A stretch of DNA of 64,000 bases from Bacteroidota bacterium (GCA_023441805.1 JAEZNO010000002.1:1-64000); one strand, 5' to 3'; counted from the stretch's first letter, positions 7,389 through 16,884 are shown. The notes: generated from the letters alone by a model not told the origin. A program made the numbers and translations.

Positions 7389-10205
7389 ATGGCCAGAATT
7401 CTCTCATTTCTTACTATTCTGCTGACTTTTTATCTTAAAGTGTCAGGTCAGTTTTATGATATTGGACAGGAGCCATGGAATATTAAGTGGGAGCAAATCA
7501 AAACAGAAAACTTCAGGATAATTTATCCAGATTATTACAGATCACTTACCAAAGAGGCTGCTTTGCTATTTGAACAGAATCGGATACCAGTCACCCAATC
7601 ATTATCAGCATCTCCTAAAAAGTTACCGGTAATCTTGCATACCGGACAAGTTTATTCAAATGCATACACTATTTGGGCACCACGAAGAATTGAATTATTG
7701 TCAATTCCTCCTCAGGATTTGTATAGTCAGTCGTGGATTGAACAACTCGTACTACATGAATACCGGCATGCAGTTCAAATCTCAAAACTTGACCAGGGTA
7801 CAACACATATTCTTAGCCTCATATTAGGAGAACAAGCTTTTGGTGGAATAATTGGACTGTTTATTCCATCATGGTTTATGGAAGGTGATGCAGTAGCTGC
7901 TGAAACTGGTTTATCTTCTTCAGGCAGAGGTAGGGTGGCTGATTTTGCAATGCCTCTCAGAGCTCAACTGGCTGAAAAAGGAGTTTATTCATACTCCAAA
8001 GCTGTTCTGGGCTCTTATAAAGATTTTGTACCTGATCCTTACGTACTGGGGTATCATATAGTTGCGTCATCCAGAAAGAACTTTGGCAGTGATATATGGA
8101 ACTCGGCAATCAACCGTACTGCAAGAAAGCCATACACACTTAATCCATTTAGCAAAGGGATTAAGATGATTTCGGGGCTAAATAAAGTTGAAATATATGA
8201 GCATTCACTGAAAGATATTGACTCACTGTGGAATAACGAAAATAAGAATTCTGACATTTTCCGTATCCGCCTTCAGGAGAATAAAGTTTATACAAACTAT
8301 ACTCACCCCTTCCCTTTTGGCGACAATATAATTGCCTTAAAAAGCTCTCTTAAGGATATTCAGCGTTTTGTTGCTATCGACGCATCCGGAAAAGAAACTG
8401 TTATCCACACAGCCGGGTTCATGGTCGATGATAAAGTATCATTTAATGGTCAAAACATCACATGGATAGAGCGTCGTCCTAATCCACGACGTGATACTCA
8501 TGGCTATTCAAACATCATCATTTTTAATCCTCATTCTAAAAAAGCCAATAAGATAAAGACCAACTTGCGTTTGTATTCTCCGGAAATGAGTCAGGATAAC
8601 AAACTCATGGTATTGTCGGAAGTGTCAGTTTCCGGAGAAAACTTCCTTACTTTTTTAGACAGCACAGGCAATGTTGTTAATCGCGTTTCTTCACCGGACA
8701 ATTTGTTCATAACTTCACCATCATGGTCGCCGGATGGAAAAGAGGTAGCCTTCATAGTCACAGGTCCTCTCGGAAAACAGATTGCTATTTATAATATTGT
8801 TTCTGCCACCACCCGACATTTATCACCTGTAATTACCGATATGCTATACGAAATAAGGCATATGGGTAATAGTATCTTATTGACACTTGATGTAGATGAG
8901 AAAAGTGAAATTTGCATTCTCGATACGTTATCAAAAGAAGTCAGATTACTGACTCAGTCAAAGTATGGTACAAGACATCCTTACCGGGTTCCTGAAACAG
9001 GACTTATGCTTTATTCATTCTATACTGCCGATGGATATAGACTTGCACAGGGTTCAAACCGACAATTTTCATATAACCAATTACAGTTCAATCACATTAA
9101 TCAATGGCTACTTGCTGATGCTCTTGGTGAACAGGAGGCTTCACTTGCTGAAACTCTACCGTTTAATGATTCTATAACCATCGAGCCTTATTCAAGAACC
9201 TCAGGTTTATTTAATTTTCATAGTCGTGCACCCGTTTATGTTGATGTTGACGATCAGATAATTCGTCCTGGTGTGTCAGTAATGAGCCAGAATCTTCTCA
9301 GTACCATGTTCGTTATTGCGGGATATGACTTTAATACTGAAGAAAGAACCGGCCAGGTCAAAGCTGATTTAAGTTGGCGTGGGTGGTTTCCTGTTATAAA
9401 CAGTTCTTTTTCATCAGGAAACAGATCGGCTATTGAAGGAAGCGGTGACACAGCATACAGGTTCACCTGGCAGGAAACTTCATTTGACCTTGCAGCAGGA
9501 CTTCCATTAAACACACTGTGGGGAACATACTCTGTTGGAACTTATCTTGAAATCAAACACCAATTTCTTAACAGCCGACACAACCAAAAAACACCCCATA
9601 CCTTCAGGTCAGGAAACATTGGTGCCTTAAATTATCGTGCGTCAGTATATGCATTAAGAAAAAGGTCACATCGTGATCTGGCTCCAAGATGGGGAATATC
9701 GGCCGAAGCACATTATAAGAACTCTCCTTATGGGGATTTCCGTGCTGGTGATCTCTTTTCGGCAATTGGTCGTATCTATTTACCGGGTTTCATCATGAAT
9801 CATTCCTTTCAGGTATACGGCGGTTACCAGAAACGAAATACTTCATCTGAAGGATATCGGTTTGCCGGTAATCTGAGTTATCCTTCCGGATACAGTGGTT
9901 CTGCTCCAACACATTTTATCAGAATACGACCCACATACAGTTTGCCACTTGTTTATCCTGATTGTAATGTGTCGACTCTCCTTTATATAAAACGACTACG
10001 TGCAAACATATTTTATGATGCAGCCTGGGGTAAAGAAGAAAATAAGTGGGCAGATATTGCTTCAGCAGGTTACGACCTGGTGCTTGATCTTCATGCTTTT
10101 ACACTTCCTGCTCCAATTAGTCTTGGTATCAGGTCAGCCTGGCTGATTGACCAAAATGAAATGAACTTTTCACTGATCTTTTCTGTGGATGTATCCTCTT
10201 ATTAA
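7389..10205 (+). CDS. Secreted gluzincin-type peptidase with beta-propeller and C-terminal beta-barrel
   Basis: I take the ATG at 7389, not 7356, since it gives a clean signal peptide (ILSFLTILLTFYLKVSGQF) and a 938-residue protein. An N-terminal domain carries HEYRH (about residues 123-127) and WFMEGDAVAAE about 40 residues later, the HExxH plus downstream Glu arrangement of gluzincin metallopeptidases. A middle region (about 300-560) has TolB/WD40-like blades, for example ITSPSWSPDGKEVAFI. The last 300 residues alternate aromatic and polar residues like an outer-membrane barrel, ending FSLIFSVDVSSY. It is inferred to be an outer-membrane-anchored protease; substrate unknown. It follows the RluA gene by 10 bp. 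Confidence 0.8.
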   Translation: MARILSFLTILLTFYLKVSGQFYDIGQEPWNIKWEQIKTENFRIIYPDYYRSLTKEAALLFEQNRIPVTQSLSASPKKLPVILHTGQVYSNAYTIWAPRRIELLSIPPQDLYSQSWIEQLVLHEYRHAVQISKLDQGTTHILSLILGEQAFGGIIGLFIPSWFMEGDAVAAETGLSSSGRGRVADFAMPLRAQLAEKGVYSYSKAVLGSYKDFVPDPYVLGYHIVASSRKNFGSDIWNSAINRTARKPYTLNPFSKGIKMISGLNKVEIYEHSLKDIDSLWNNENKNSDIFRIRLQENKVYTNYTHPFPFGDNIIALKSSLKDIQRFVAIDASGKETVIHTAGFMVDDKVSFNGQNITWIERRPNPRRDTHGYSNIIIFNPHSKKANKIKTNLRLYSPEMSQDNKLMVLSEVSVSGENFLTFLDSTGNVVNRVSSPDNLFITSPSWSPDGKEVAFIVTGPLGKQIAIYNIVSATTRHLSPVITDMLYEIRHMGNSILLTLDVDEKSEICILDTLSKEVRLLTQSKYGTRHPYRVPETGLMLYSFYTADGYRLAQGSNRQFSYNQLQFNHINQWLLADALGEQEASLAETLPFNDSITIEPYSRTSGLFNFHSRAPVYVDVDDQIIRPGVSVMSQNLLSTMFVIAGYDFNTEERTGQVKADLSWRGWFPVINSSFSSGNRSAIEGSGDTAYRFTWQETSFDLAAGLPLNTLWGTYSVGTYLEIKHQFLNSRHNQKTPHTFRSGNIGALNYRASVYALRKRSHRDLAPRWGISAEAHYKNSPYGDFRAGDLFSAIGRIYLPGFIMNHSFQVYGGYQKRNTSSEGYRFAGNLSYPSGYSGSAPTHFIRIRPTYSLPLVYPDCNVSTLLYIKRLRANIFYDAAWGKEENKWADIASAGYDLVLDLHAFTLPAPISLGIRSAWLIDQNEMNFSLIFSVDVSSY

Positions 10206-10216
10206 AAGTCAGGAGA

Positions 10217-10681
10217 CTAGTAACCGAAATACTTACATTCAACTGACTTTGGCACTATACGCATAACGCATACATTCTTGAGCGACGGCATGCTATATTT
10301 AAAGTCTTCTCTTTGGGTGTATTGCTTCATCACCTCATTTAGCGCCAAAACCTTCTCTTCAATATCCTCAATGTATTCAACTGAGCCTTTCAAAACAACA
10401 CTCTTATATTTCATACCAAAACTACAGGCCACATTCTCAGATTGATGATACATCTGGTGTGCCGTGCTGAATACCACACATACATTTGGATTTTTCTTCA
10501 ATACCTCATTTTTATGACCTCCCTGACTGGAATGTATTATGAGCACACCATCTTTGTATCCAAAATTAAAAGGCAGAGTGTATGGCAAATTATCTTCATC
10601 TACCATCCCAATATAACAAACTTCGCATGCTCTGATAACTTCTTCAATAAGGCTCTGATCAGTGATAAATCTCGCTTTCAT
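10217..10681 (-). CDS. Pyridoxamine 5'-phosphate oxidase-like flavin protein (NimA-like)
   Basis: A 154-residue split-barrel flavin-binding protein. The pattern EEVIRACEVCYIGMVDEDNL, LPFNFGYKDGVLIIHSSQGG and VCVVFSTA fits the family that includes the nitroimidazole reductase NimA and other PNPOx-like FMN proteins. The actual substrate is not known, and a drug-resistance role should not be assumed. It is last in the reverse-strand run hpt-adk-obgE-PAP2 and lies 42 bp after the PAP2 gene. Its stop codon is only 12 bp from that of the convergent metallopeptidase gene. Confidence 0.85.
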   Translation of the reverse strand: MKARFITDQSLIEEVIRACEVCYIGMVDEDNLPYTLPFNFGYKDGVLIIHSSQGGHKNEVLKKNPNVCVVFSTAHQMYHQSENVACSFGMKYKSVVLKGSVEYIEDIEEKVLALNEVMKQYTQREDFKYSMPSLKNVCVMRIVPKSVECKYFGY

Positions 10682-10723
10682 AATTTGTCTAATGATTCAT
10701 CCTGCTAAGTTAGAAAAAAGAGC

Positions 10724-11299
10724 TTATGCAGGATGAGCCTTTATTTTCTTTTTGAAAAAATTGAAAAGTAAAACTATCAGATACCCTGTGATGGCTCCAA
10801 CTGTAGCTCCCACAATCACATCACCCGGGAAATGAACACCCAGATATACACGACTATAACAAACAGCCGTTGCCCAAATTAAAAGGGATGGAAGTATCCA
10901 TTTATACCTAACCCTTAAGATTGAACCAATGAATATTGCCACTCCAAATGTATTTGAAGCATGCGAAGAGATGAATCCATAAGAGCCTCCGCAATGATTT
11001 CGTACTATTCGAACTAATCCCTCCAATGAAGGATCATGGCACGGGCGTAATCTCTCAAAAACATCTTTGAAAAATATTACTGAAACCTGGTCTGTTAATG
11101 TCACCATCAAAGCCACAAGTGGTATTGCAATCCAAAATCCTTTTCTGTAAACTTTCCATATTAAAAATAGCAATACTGCATACAGGGGTATCCAGATAAA
11201 CTTATCACTTAACCAATACATCAGATGATCAAAGAATGGAGAATGCCATCCATTGATTGCCAGGAAAATTGCCTTGTCAAGATCGATTAGAAACTGCAT
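10724..11299 (-). CDS. PAP2-family membrane phosphatase
   Basis: A 191-residue integral membrane phosphatase of the type-2 phosphatidic acid phosphatase family, which dephosphorylates lipid or undecaprenyl pyrophosphate substrates. The three signature blocks are present: K-x6-RP (KDVFERLRP), the SSHA form of the PSGH block, and SRVYLGVHFPGD with the catalytic His and Asp. Several hydrophobic segments alternate with these. Members of this size often act as undecaprenyl pyrophosphate phosphatases or lipid A phosphatases; which one cannot be told here. It lies 34 bp downstream of obgE. Confidence 0.92.
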   Translation of the reverse strand: MQFLIDLDKAIFLAINGWHSPFFDHLMYWLSDKFIWIPLYAVLLFLIWKVYRKGFWIAIPLVALMVTLTDQVSVIFFKDVFERLRPCHDPSLEGLVRIVRNHCGGSYGFISSHASNTFGVAIFIGSILRVRYKWILPSLLIWATAVCYSRVYLGVHFPGDVIVGATVGAITGYLIVLLFNFFKKKIKAHPA

Positions 11300-11333
11300 A
11301 AGCCGGCGGTTAATGCCTCAAGTGGTCAGGAAG

Positions 11334-12326
11334 CTACTGATTCAACGCCTTCATTATCATATCCTTTAAAAGAACCAGGTTGAGGCCTGTATGCGAAGAT
11401 ATAAAAACAGTAGGTATGTCGGGCATCTTTCTCTTTTGAATCTTCTTCATTGTAGCTTCATCAATCAGGTCGCATTTGGTAACTGCAAGTAAGCGGCGTT
11501 TATCCATTAACTCAGGATTAAACTCATTCAGTTCATTTAAAAGCACCTCGTATTCTTTACGGATATTGTCAGTTATAGCGGGTACCATAAAGAGTAGCAC
11601 TGAGTTTCGTTCAATATGTCGTAGAAACCTGAGTCCCAATCCCCTGCCTTCAGATGCACCTTCAATAATACCCGGTATGTCGGCCATAACGAATGATCGC
11701 TCATCACGGTAAGGTACAATTCCAAGATTTGGCCTTAATGTAGTGAAAGGGTAATCAGCAATCTCGGGTTTAGCAGCAGAAAGGGTTGCAAGTAATGTTG
11801 ATTTGCCGGCATTTGGAAAGCCAACCAAACCAACATCTGCCAATATTTTAAGTTCCAGAATCTTCCATGTTTCAATTCCATCCTCCCCCGGTTGTGCATA
11901 TCTGGGAGTTTGATGAGTCGAGCTCTTAAAATGATCATTTCCGAGTCCTCCCCTGCCACCTGGAACTATGATTACTGTTTCACCATCCTTTGTTACTTCA
12001 GCTTCCTGTTCGAGGGTTTCTGCATCCTTAACAATAGTACCAAGGGGTACTTCAATAATCACATCTTTGCCTGTTGCCCCTGTGCGTCGGTTGGCACTGC
12101 CTCCAACTCCGTCACCTGCTTTTATATGCTTTGTATATTTTAAATGCAATAAAGTCCATAATTGAGCATTTCCCTTCAGGATTATATGGCCACCCCTGCC
12201 ACCGTCACCTCCATCAGGCCCCCCACGAGGATTTCCTTTAGTCCTTAAAAGGTGCGCAGAACCGGCTCCACCTTTCCCGGATCGGAGATACAATTTTACG
12301 TAATCAACAAAATTTGATGTTGCCAT
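11334..12326 (-). CDS. obgE: Obg-family GTPase, ribosome assembly
   Basis: ObgE is a large GTPase that assists 50S ribosome assembly and links it to the stringent response. The glycine-rich Obg domain (1-158; RSGKGGAGSAHLLRTKG, GGPDGGDGGRGGHI) is followed by the G domain with GFPNAGKSTLL (G1), ADIPGIIEGASEGRGLG (G3) and TKCDLID (G4). At 330 residues it lacks the C-terminal OCT extension found in some Firmicutes. It follows adk by 112 bp on the same strand; the neighbourhood hpt-adk-obg is common in Bacteroidota. Confidence 0.97.
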   Translation of the reverse strand: MATSNFVDYVKLYLRSGKGGAGSAHLLRTKGNPRGGPDGGDGGRGGHIILKGNAQLWTLLHLKYTKHIKAGDGVGGSANRRTGATGKDVIIEVPLGTIVKDAETLEQEAEVTKDGETVIIVPGGRGGLGNDHFKSSTHQTPRYAQPGEDGIETWKILELKILADVGLVGFPNAGKSTLLATLSAAKPEIADYPFTTLRPNLGIVPYRDERSFVMADIPGIIEGASEGRGLGLRFLRHIERNSVLLFMVPAITDNIRKEYEVLLNELNEFNPELMDKRRLLAVTKCDLIDEATMKKIQKRKMPDIPTVFISSHTGLNLVLLKDMIMKALNQ

Positions 12327-12438
12327 ATTTCACCTCACCCTGCCCACACTTCTCAAAAAGGCAGGCTTGTTACTCCCTTTTAAATTGTTACGATTGTTTC
12401 AAATGTCTTTTTCAACTTGTTTTGATGTTCCCGATGGC

Positions 12439-13608
12439 TTATCTCAGCACTCGCATTGCTTTCTCAACTTTATCGGAGAGGCGTTCAAAGACAATTGATT
12501 CCTCGCCGGCTGCATCGACGGTTGCAAACTTACTTTGCCTGTCGTAGAAGTTTCCTACAGCAACAGTTTTTTCATTATACTCTTCAAGTCTATGGATAAT
12601 GAGATCGGTACTGAGATCATAAGACCTTGCATTTGGCGTTTTAGCCCTTTTACTCAGACGCTTGATTGATTCAAGTGTTGAAGCATTAAGCTCAATACAG
12701 TATGAAACAGTAGAATCAAGTCGTCGAAGTAAACCATCGAGTATATATGCCTGTACAATCGTTCTTGGGAATCCCTTAAAAATAAATCCCCTCACATGAT
12801 TGTGTTGTTTTATCTCGCGTTCAATAAGCTGAATTACAATTTCATCCGAAACAAGATCACCTTTATCCATGACATCTTTAACCATCTGGCCAATCTCAGA
12901 ATTTGCTTTTACTTCTTTACGCAGGAGTGATCCGGTTGAAATGTAGTACAGATTATATTTCTTAGCGAGAAGTCGTCCCTGTGTTCCTTTTCCTGAACCC
13001 GGGGCACCGGTTAAAACAAGATTAAACCAAACATTCTGTAAGGTATTATTAATTGCTTCCGTCAACCTCTTAAAAATCTCAGGAATTGGGCCAACTCCAT
13101 TAATTGCTATATATTTATCTCTGAACTGATAAAATTCAATAACCGGTTTGGTCTTATTCTCATACTCTTGGAGTCTTAATTCAATTACTTCGGCCGTATC
13201 ATCACTTCGGCCAGATGTTTTACCACGTTCAAGAAGACGGGTAATAAGCTCTTCGCGTGGGACTTCCAAACTCAGCATGCAGGCCAGCTGGGTGTTGAGC
13301 TTTAAAAGCAATCCTTCGAGAATATATGCCTGAACCAGTGTTCTCGGGAAGCCGTCGAACAGAATTCCGTTATTGGCAGCGCTCATCATAATACGCTTTT
13401 CAATGAGTTCGACTATCATCTCATCTGAAACAAGCTGGCCACGATTAATGATATCAGCAGCCTTTTTTCCAAGTTCAGACCCTTCACTTATCTCTGCACG
13501 TAGCAAATCACCGGTTGATATATAAGTGAGTTTATACTTCTCAATTAACAGGGCTGACTGGGTTCCCTTACCGGCACCCGGAGGGCCAAACAATGCAATG
13601 TTAAGCAT
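12439..13608 (-). CDS. adk: Tandem double-domain adenylate kinase
   Basis: Adenylate kinase converts ATP plus AMP to two ADP. Normal bacterial forms have 190-220 residues; this one has 389 and is two kinase domains in series. Domain 1 (1-190) has Walker A FGPPGAGKGTQ, the AMP-site ISTGDLLRAEI and DGFPRT, and the GRSDD lid arginine. Domain 2 (about 195-389) has TGAPGSGKGTQ and ISTGSLLRKEV, but DGFPRT has become KGFPRT, losing the Mg-linked Asp, and the lid segment reads NARSYDL. Domain 2 is thus probably impaired or regulatory. Both are short-lid forms. There is no stop or frameshift at the junction. It lies 17 bp after hpt. Confidence 0.93.
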   Translation of the reverse strand: MLNIALFGPPGAGKGTQSALLIEKYKLTYISTGDLLRAEISEGSELGKKAADIINRGQLVSDEMIVELIEKRIMMSAANNGILFDGFPRTLVQAYILEGLLLKLNTQLACMLSLEVPREELITRLLERGKTSGRSDDTAEVIELRLQEYENKTKPVIEFYQFRDKYIAINGVGPIPEIFKRLTEAINNTLQNVWFNLVLTGAPGSGKGTQGRLLAKKYNLYYISTGSLLRKEVKANSEIGQMVKDVMDKGDLVSDEIVIQLIEREIKQHNHVRGFIFKGFPRTIVQAYILDGLLRRLDSTVSYCIELNASTLESIKRLSKRAKTPNARSYDLSTDLIIHRLEEYNEKTVAVGNFYDRQSKFATVDAAGEESIVFERLSDKVEKAMRVLR

Positions 13609-13625
13609 ACCTTAATTAGTTCAGG

Positions 13626-14165
13626 TTAATCAACTATTTTATATATATCGGGATAATTTCTGGCATATCCATCATAATCCAAACCATATCCCACAATAAA
13701 ATCATTTGGAATTTTTATTCCGATATAGTCGATATCATAATTACACTTAAAAGAATCAGGTTTATAAAGCAGTGCGGCAATTCTAACCGAAGAGGCTCCC
13801 TTTGCCTTCAGCTGCTTAAGCAAAACTTCAAGGGTCTTGCCTGTATCAATAATATCTTCAATAATCACTATTGATCTTCCCTTTATTTCTTCATTCAGTC
13901 CTATTAATTCCTGAACCTGATTAGTTGACTGAGTTCCACTATATGAAGCCAGTTTTACAAATGAAATATTGCAATTAAATTTGACTTTTTTTAGCAGATC
14001 ACCTGCAAACATGAAGGCACCATTAAGGATTACTAAAAAGAGCGGGTTTTCGTCTTTTACATCTGTATTAAGATCTTCAGCAATTTTAGTAATTGCAGCA
14101 TTTATGGTATCCGATTCAATGAAGATTCTAAAATCCTTATCCTTTACCCTGATGGTACTTTCCAT
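13626..14165 (-). CDS. hpt: Hypoxanthine phosphoribosyltransferase
   Basis: The enzyme salvages hypoxanthine and guanine with PRPP to form IMP and GMP. The PRPP loop is visible as IVIIEDIIDTGKTLEVLL, and LVILNGAFMFAGDLLKKV and the C-terminal IGIKIPNDFIVGYGLDYDGYARNYPDIY are typical. I choose ATG 14165 (179 residues, MESTIRVKDKDFRIF) over 14195 because a -7 element at 14184-14191 would place the upstream codon outside the transcript. It heads a probable operon with adk, then obgE, the PAP2 gene and the flavin protein gene, and is divergent from purE. Confidence 0.95.
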   Translation of the reverse strand: MESTIRVKDKDFRIFIESDTINAAITKIAEDLNTDVKDENPLFLVILNGAFMFAGDLLKKVKFNCNISFVKLASYSGTQSTNQVQELIGLNEEIKGRSIVIIEDIIDTGKTLEVLLKQLKAKGASSVRIAALLYKPDSFKCNYDIDYIGIKIPNDFIVGYGLDYDGYARNYPDIYKIVD

Positions 14166-14183
14166 TTTTGATTGTTTGGGTTG

Positions 14184-14191
14184 CAAAGTTA
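14184..14191 (-). promoter_or_regulatory. -7 element for hpt
   Basis: Reverse-strand TAACTTTG fits TAnnTTTG, 18 bp before the hpt ATG at 14165. No clear -33 element was seen. Confidence 0.45.
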
Positions 14192-14270
14192 TCAAAATTA
14201 GCCTTGATTTAATTAAAAGGGTGAAGATAGCAAAAACAGGGGTGACAACAAAACATGCGCATAAAATGTT

Positions 14271-14278
14271 TATGTTTG
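14271..14278 (+). promoter_or_regulatory. -7 element for purE
   Basis: TATGTTTG fits TAnnTTTG and lies 19 bp before the ATG at 14298. This supports that start over a TTG at 14289. No good -33 element was found. Confidence 0.4.
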
Positions 14279-14297
14279 CACTATAAAATTGCCATTT

Positions 14298-14807
14298 ATG
14301 AAACCCAAAGTAAGTATTATTATGGGCAGCACATCTGATCTGCCTGTTATGAAAGAAGCAGCTGAAATTCTTAACGAATTTGGCGTCCCATTTGAGATTA
14401 ATGCTTTATCGGCTCACCGGACTCCTGACGAAGTGGAACAATTCAGTAAAACAGCTTACGACAAGGGTATCAGGGTAATCATTGCCGGTGCAGGGATGGC
14501 AGCACACCTGGCCGGTGTAATAGCTTCAATGACAACCTTGCCGGTTATTGGTGTGCCAATAAAAGCATCTCTCGAAGGACTTGACTCACTGCTGGCCATA
14601 GTTCAAATGCCTCCGGGAATTCCTGTCGCCACAGTTGCCATCAATGGTGCCCGTAACGCCGGAATTCTTGCTATACAGATACTTGCCATTGATGATGCGG
14701 CTCTCCATGAAAAACTCATTACATTCAAAGCTGATCTTAAAAAGAAGATTGTAAAGGCAAATGAGGAGTTGAACTTGGTTAAATATGACTTTAGGATAGG
14801 TCAGTAG
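14298..14807 (+). CDS. purE: N5-carboxyaminoimidazole ribonucleotide mutase
   Basis: Class I PurE converts N5-CAIR to CAIR in purine synthesis, using no cofactor. The 169-residue protein carries the family motifs SIIMGSTSDLPVM, LSAHRTPDEVEQF with the catalytic His, and IAGAGMAAHLAGVIAS, GVPIKASLEGLDSLL. It stands alone on the forward strand, divergent from hpt; purC lies 6 kb away and no purK is seen. Its stop codon is 25 bp from that of the convergent methyltransferase gene, with no obvious terminator between them. Confidence 0.97.
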   Translation: MKPKVSIIMGSTSDLPVMKEAAEILNEFGVPFEINALSAHRTPDEVEQFSKTAYDKGIRVIIAGAGMAAHLAGVIASMTTLPVIGVPIKASLEGLDSLLAIVQMPPGIPVATVAINGARNAGILAIQILAIDDAALHEKLITFKADLKKKIVKANEELNLVKYDFRIGQ

Positions 14808-14831
14808 GTCAACTCACCCAGGCCCTCCTTA

Positions 14832-15509
14832 TTACAACTTTCTCATAACCATCAAACCATCCCGTACCGGAAGCAGCAAATGCTCAATTCTCTTATCATC
14901 TCTTACATGGTTGTTGAATGCAGTGATGCCAATGGTTTCTTTGTCTTTATATAATTCAGGTCGGAGTACCCTGCCATACCATAATACATTGTCGGCAATT
15001 ACAAAACCACCCTTCCTGATTTTGGGCAGACAGAGTTCAAAATAATTTATGTAGTTTTCCTTATCGGCATCAATGAAAACAAGATCGAATTCATCGACAA
15101 ACGGGAATATCCTTTCATTTATGACATCAATAGCATCACCCTGGTAGGTTCTGATCTTTCCAGACAATCCGGCCCTGGTGATGAACTCTTCGGCAATATC
15201 TTCGACCTCCGGATTATTGTCGATTGTGTGCAATACACCGTCACCCGCCATGCCCTTTGCCATGTATATTGACGAATAACCTGTATAAGTACCTATTTCG
15301 AGAACCGCACGGGCATTCATCATGCGACAGAAAAACTGCAAAAGCTTGCCCTGAATTGCACCCGATAACATACCGGCAGTTGTGAACTCCAAATGTGTCC
15401 GTCGCACCAACTCCTTCATGAGCTCATCATCATGCATGCTGTAATCTACGGCATATAGCTCGTATTCACGGTTGGTTGTTGAGTATTGCTGTTTTTCAAA
15501 AAGATCCAT
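14832..15509 (-). CDS. Class I SAM-dependent O-methyltransferase (caffeoyl-CoA type)
   Basis: A 225-residue methyltransferase of the COMT/CCoAOMT-like family. The SAM-binding motif appears as VLEIGTYTGYSSIYMAKGM (about residues 70-88), followed by LHTIDNNPEVEDIAEEFI and FDLVFIDADKENYINYF, with the metal-binding Asp pair, and VIADNVLWYGRV. Bacterial members methylate catechol-like hydroxyls or tRNA hydroxyuridines (TrmR-like); the substrate here is not determinable. It is 138 bp downstream of the M16 peptidase gene on the same strand. Confidence 0.92.
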   Translation of the reverse strand: MDLFEKQQYSTTNREYELYAVDYSMHDDELMKELVRRTHLEFTTAGMLSGAIQGKLLQFFCRMMNARAVLEIGTYTGYSSIYMAKGMAGDGVLHTIDNNPEVEDIAEEFITRAGLSGKIRTYQGDAIDVINERIFPFVDEFDLVFIDADKENYINYFELCLPKIRKGGFVIADNVLWYGRVLRPELYKDKETIGITAFNNHVRDDKRIEHLLLPVRDGLMVMRKL

Positions 15510-15647
15510 AACAAAGTTCTGAGTTCTGAGTTAAAATGTTCTTTGTTCTTTGTTTGTTGTAGGCAGCTGGCAAAGCGCTGCTCTCAAATATTAAACCCTT
15601 TTACGAGGGTCTCCTTCTTCTTGGGGAGAAGACCAGGGTGAGGAGCC

Positions 15648-16877
15648 TTATCTCTTATTCAAATAAACCAACCTGCTCATATTCGACGAATCAAAAATTT
15701 CATTGGCAACATCAATCACTTGTTCGGATGTGATAGCCAGTATCTTACTGAATACGACTTCCGGCGTATCGACTGTATTATATATAAGAACACTTTTTGC
15801 CATGGAAAGTGCATCATTCAAATTTGATTCGAATGAAATTGCCAGTTGCCCCGCGAATTGTTGTTTGGCAATATGTAATTGCATACTACCGAGCTTCTTC
15901 TCCCTGAATTTATTTAACTCCATGTTGATCAGGTTCACAGCTTTATCCAGAGAACCGTTATCAATACCCAGATAAATCATGAAAGAACCAGTATCGCAAT
16001 AAGGGGTATAAGCAGATTCAATATTATACGAAATACCGCTTTTTTCGCGCAATGCCATGCTCAGTCGCGAATTCATAGCCGGTCCGCCAAGCATATTTGT
16101 CAGCAGTGCCAGAACGGTTCTTCTCTGGTCTGCATAGCTATATGCAGGAGCACCAATTATACAGTGTGTCTGGAATCCGGCTTTCCTGACAATCTTGTCG
16201 TTCTTCACGTAATAGGTAAAAGGCTCTCTCACCTTAATTCGTCCATTTTCAGGTATCGTGCCGAAATACTTTTCTGCAAGCCTGATGATCTTGTTGAATG
16301 GCAGGTTCCCAACCGAACTGATCACCATCTGGTCAGTATTGTAATGCCGGGTGATGAATGAAAGTATCTTTTTACGGTTTATTTTTCTAACGACTGCCGG
16401 AGTTGAAAGGATTGGTTTACCAAGAGGATGTCCGGTAAATAGCATCTCTTCAAATTCATCAAAAATCAGCTCAGCAGGTGAATCCTTATAACCGTTTATT
16501 TCATCTATAACAACATCCTTTTCCTTTTCGATTTCCTTTTCAGGGAAAGTTGAATTGATAAGAATGTCGGAAAACAAGTCGAATGCTCTGTTATAGTATT
16601 TGCCTGTAAACGAAGCATGAATGCAGGTTTCTTCTTTAGTGGTATACGCATTTAGATCAGCACCTATATTTTCCAGGTACCCAAGAACATGATGCAGCTT
16701 CCGTTTACCAGTTCCCTTAAAGATCATATGCTCAATAAAATGCGCCAAACCAGCCTCCGAAGGGTCTTCATCACGGGTGCCGGTATTGATCATCAGCGCA
16801 AGGTGTGCAACGATTGTATCAACCTGTCGATGAACAATCCTGATTCCATTTGGAAGTGTATGAAACTGATAAGCCAT
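15648..16877 (-). CDS. M16-family zinc metallopeptidase
   Basis: A 409-residue member of the insulinase/processing-peptidase family. The inverted zinc motif H-x-x-E-H is in LAHFIEHMIFKGTGKRK (about residue 46), with the third ligand Glu in KEKDVVIDEINGYKDSP. N- and C-terminal homologous halves are both present, including the C-terminal ALREKSGISYNIESAYTPY block with the R/Y pair. The opening TLPNGIRIVHRQVDTIVAHLALMI and the lack of a signal peptide point to a cytoplasmic protein, as in the bacterial homologues of the mitochondrial processing peptidase. A -7 element sits directly upstream. Confidence 0.95.
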   Translation of the reverse strand: MAYQFHTLPNGIRIVHRQVDTIVAHLALMINTGTRDEDPSEAGLAHFIEHMIFKGTGKRKLHHVLGYLENIGADLNAYTTKEETCIHASFTGKYYNRAFDLFSDILINSTFPEKEIEKEKDVVIDEINGYKDSPAELIFDEFEEMLFTGHPLGKPILSTPAVVRKINRKKILSFITRHYNTDQMVISSVGNLPFNKIIRLAEKYFGTIPENGRIKVREPFTYYVKNDKIVRKAGFQTHCIIGAPAYSYADQRRTVLALLTNMLGGPAMNSRLSMALREKSGISYNIESAYTPYCDTGSFMIYLGIDNGSLDKAVNLINMELNKFREKKLGSMQLHIAKQQFAGQLAISFESNLNDALSMAKSVLIYNTVDTPEVVFSKILAITSEQVIDVANEIFDSSNMSRLVYLNKR

Positions 16878-16884
16878 GAGGCGG

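Noticed and set aside
10217..10681. Nitroimidazole resistance gene
   Set aside because: The family match is to PNPOx-like flavin proteins in general; resistance function cannot be inferred.
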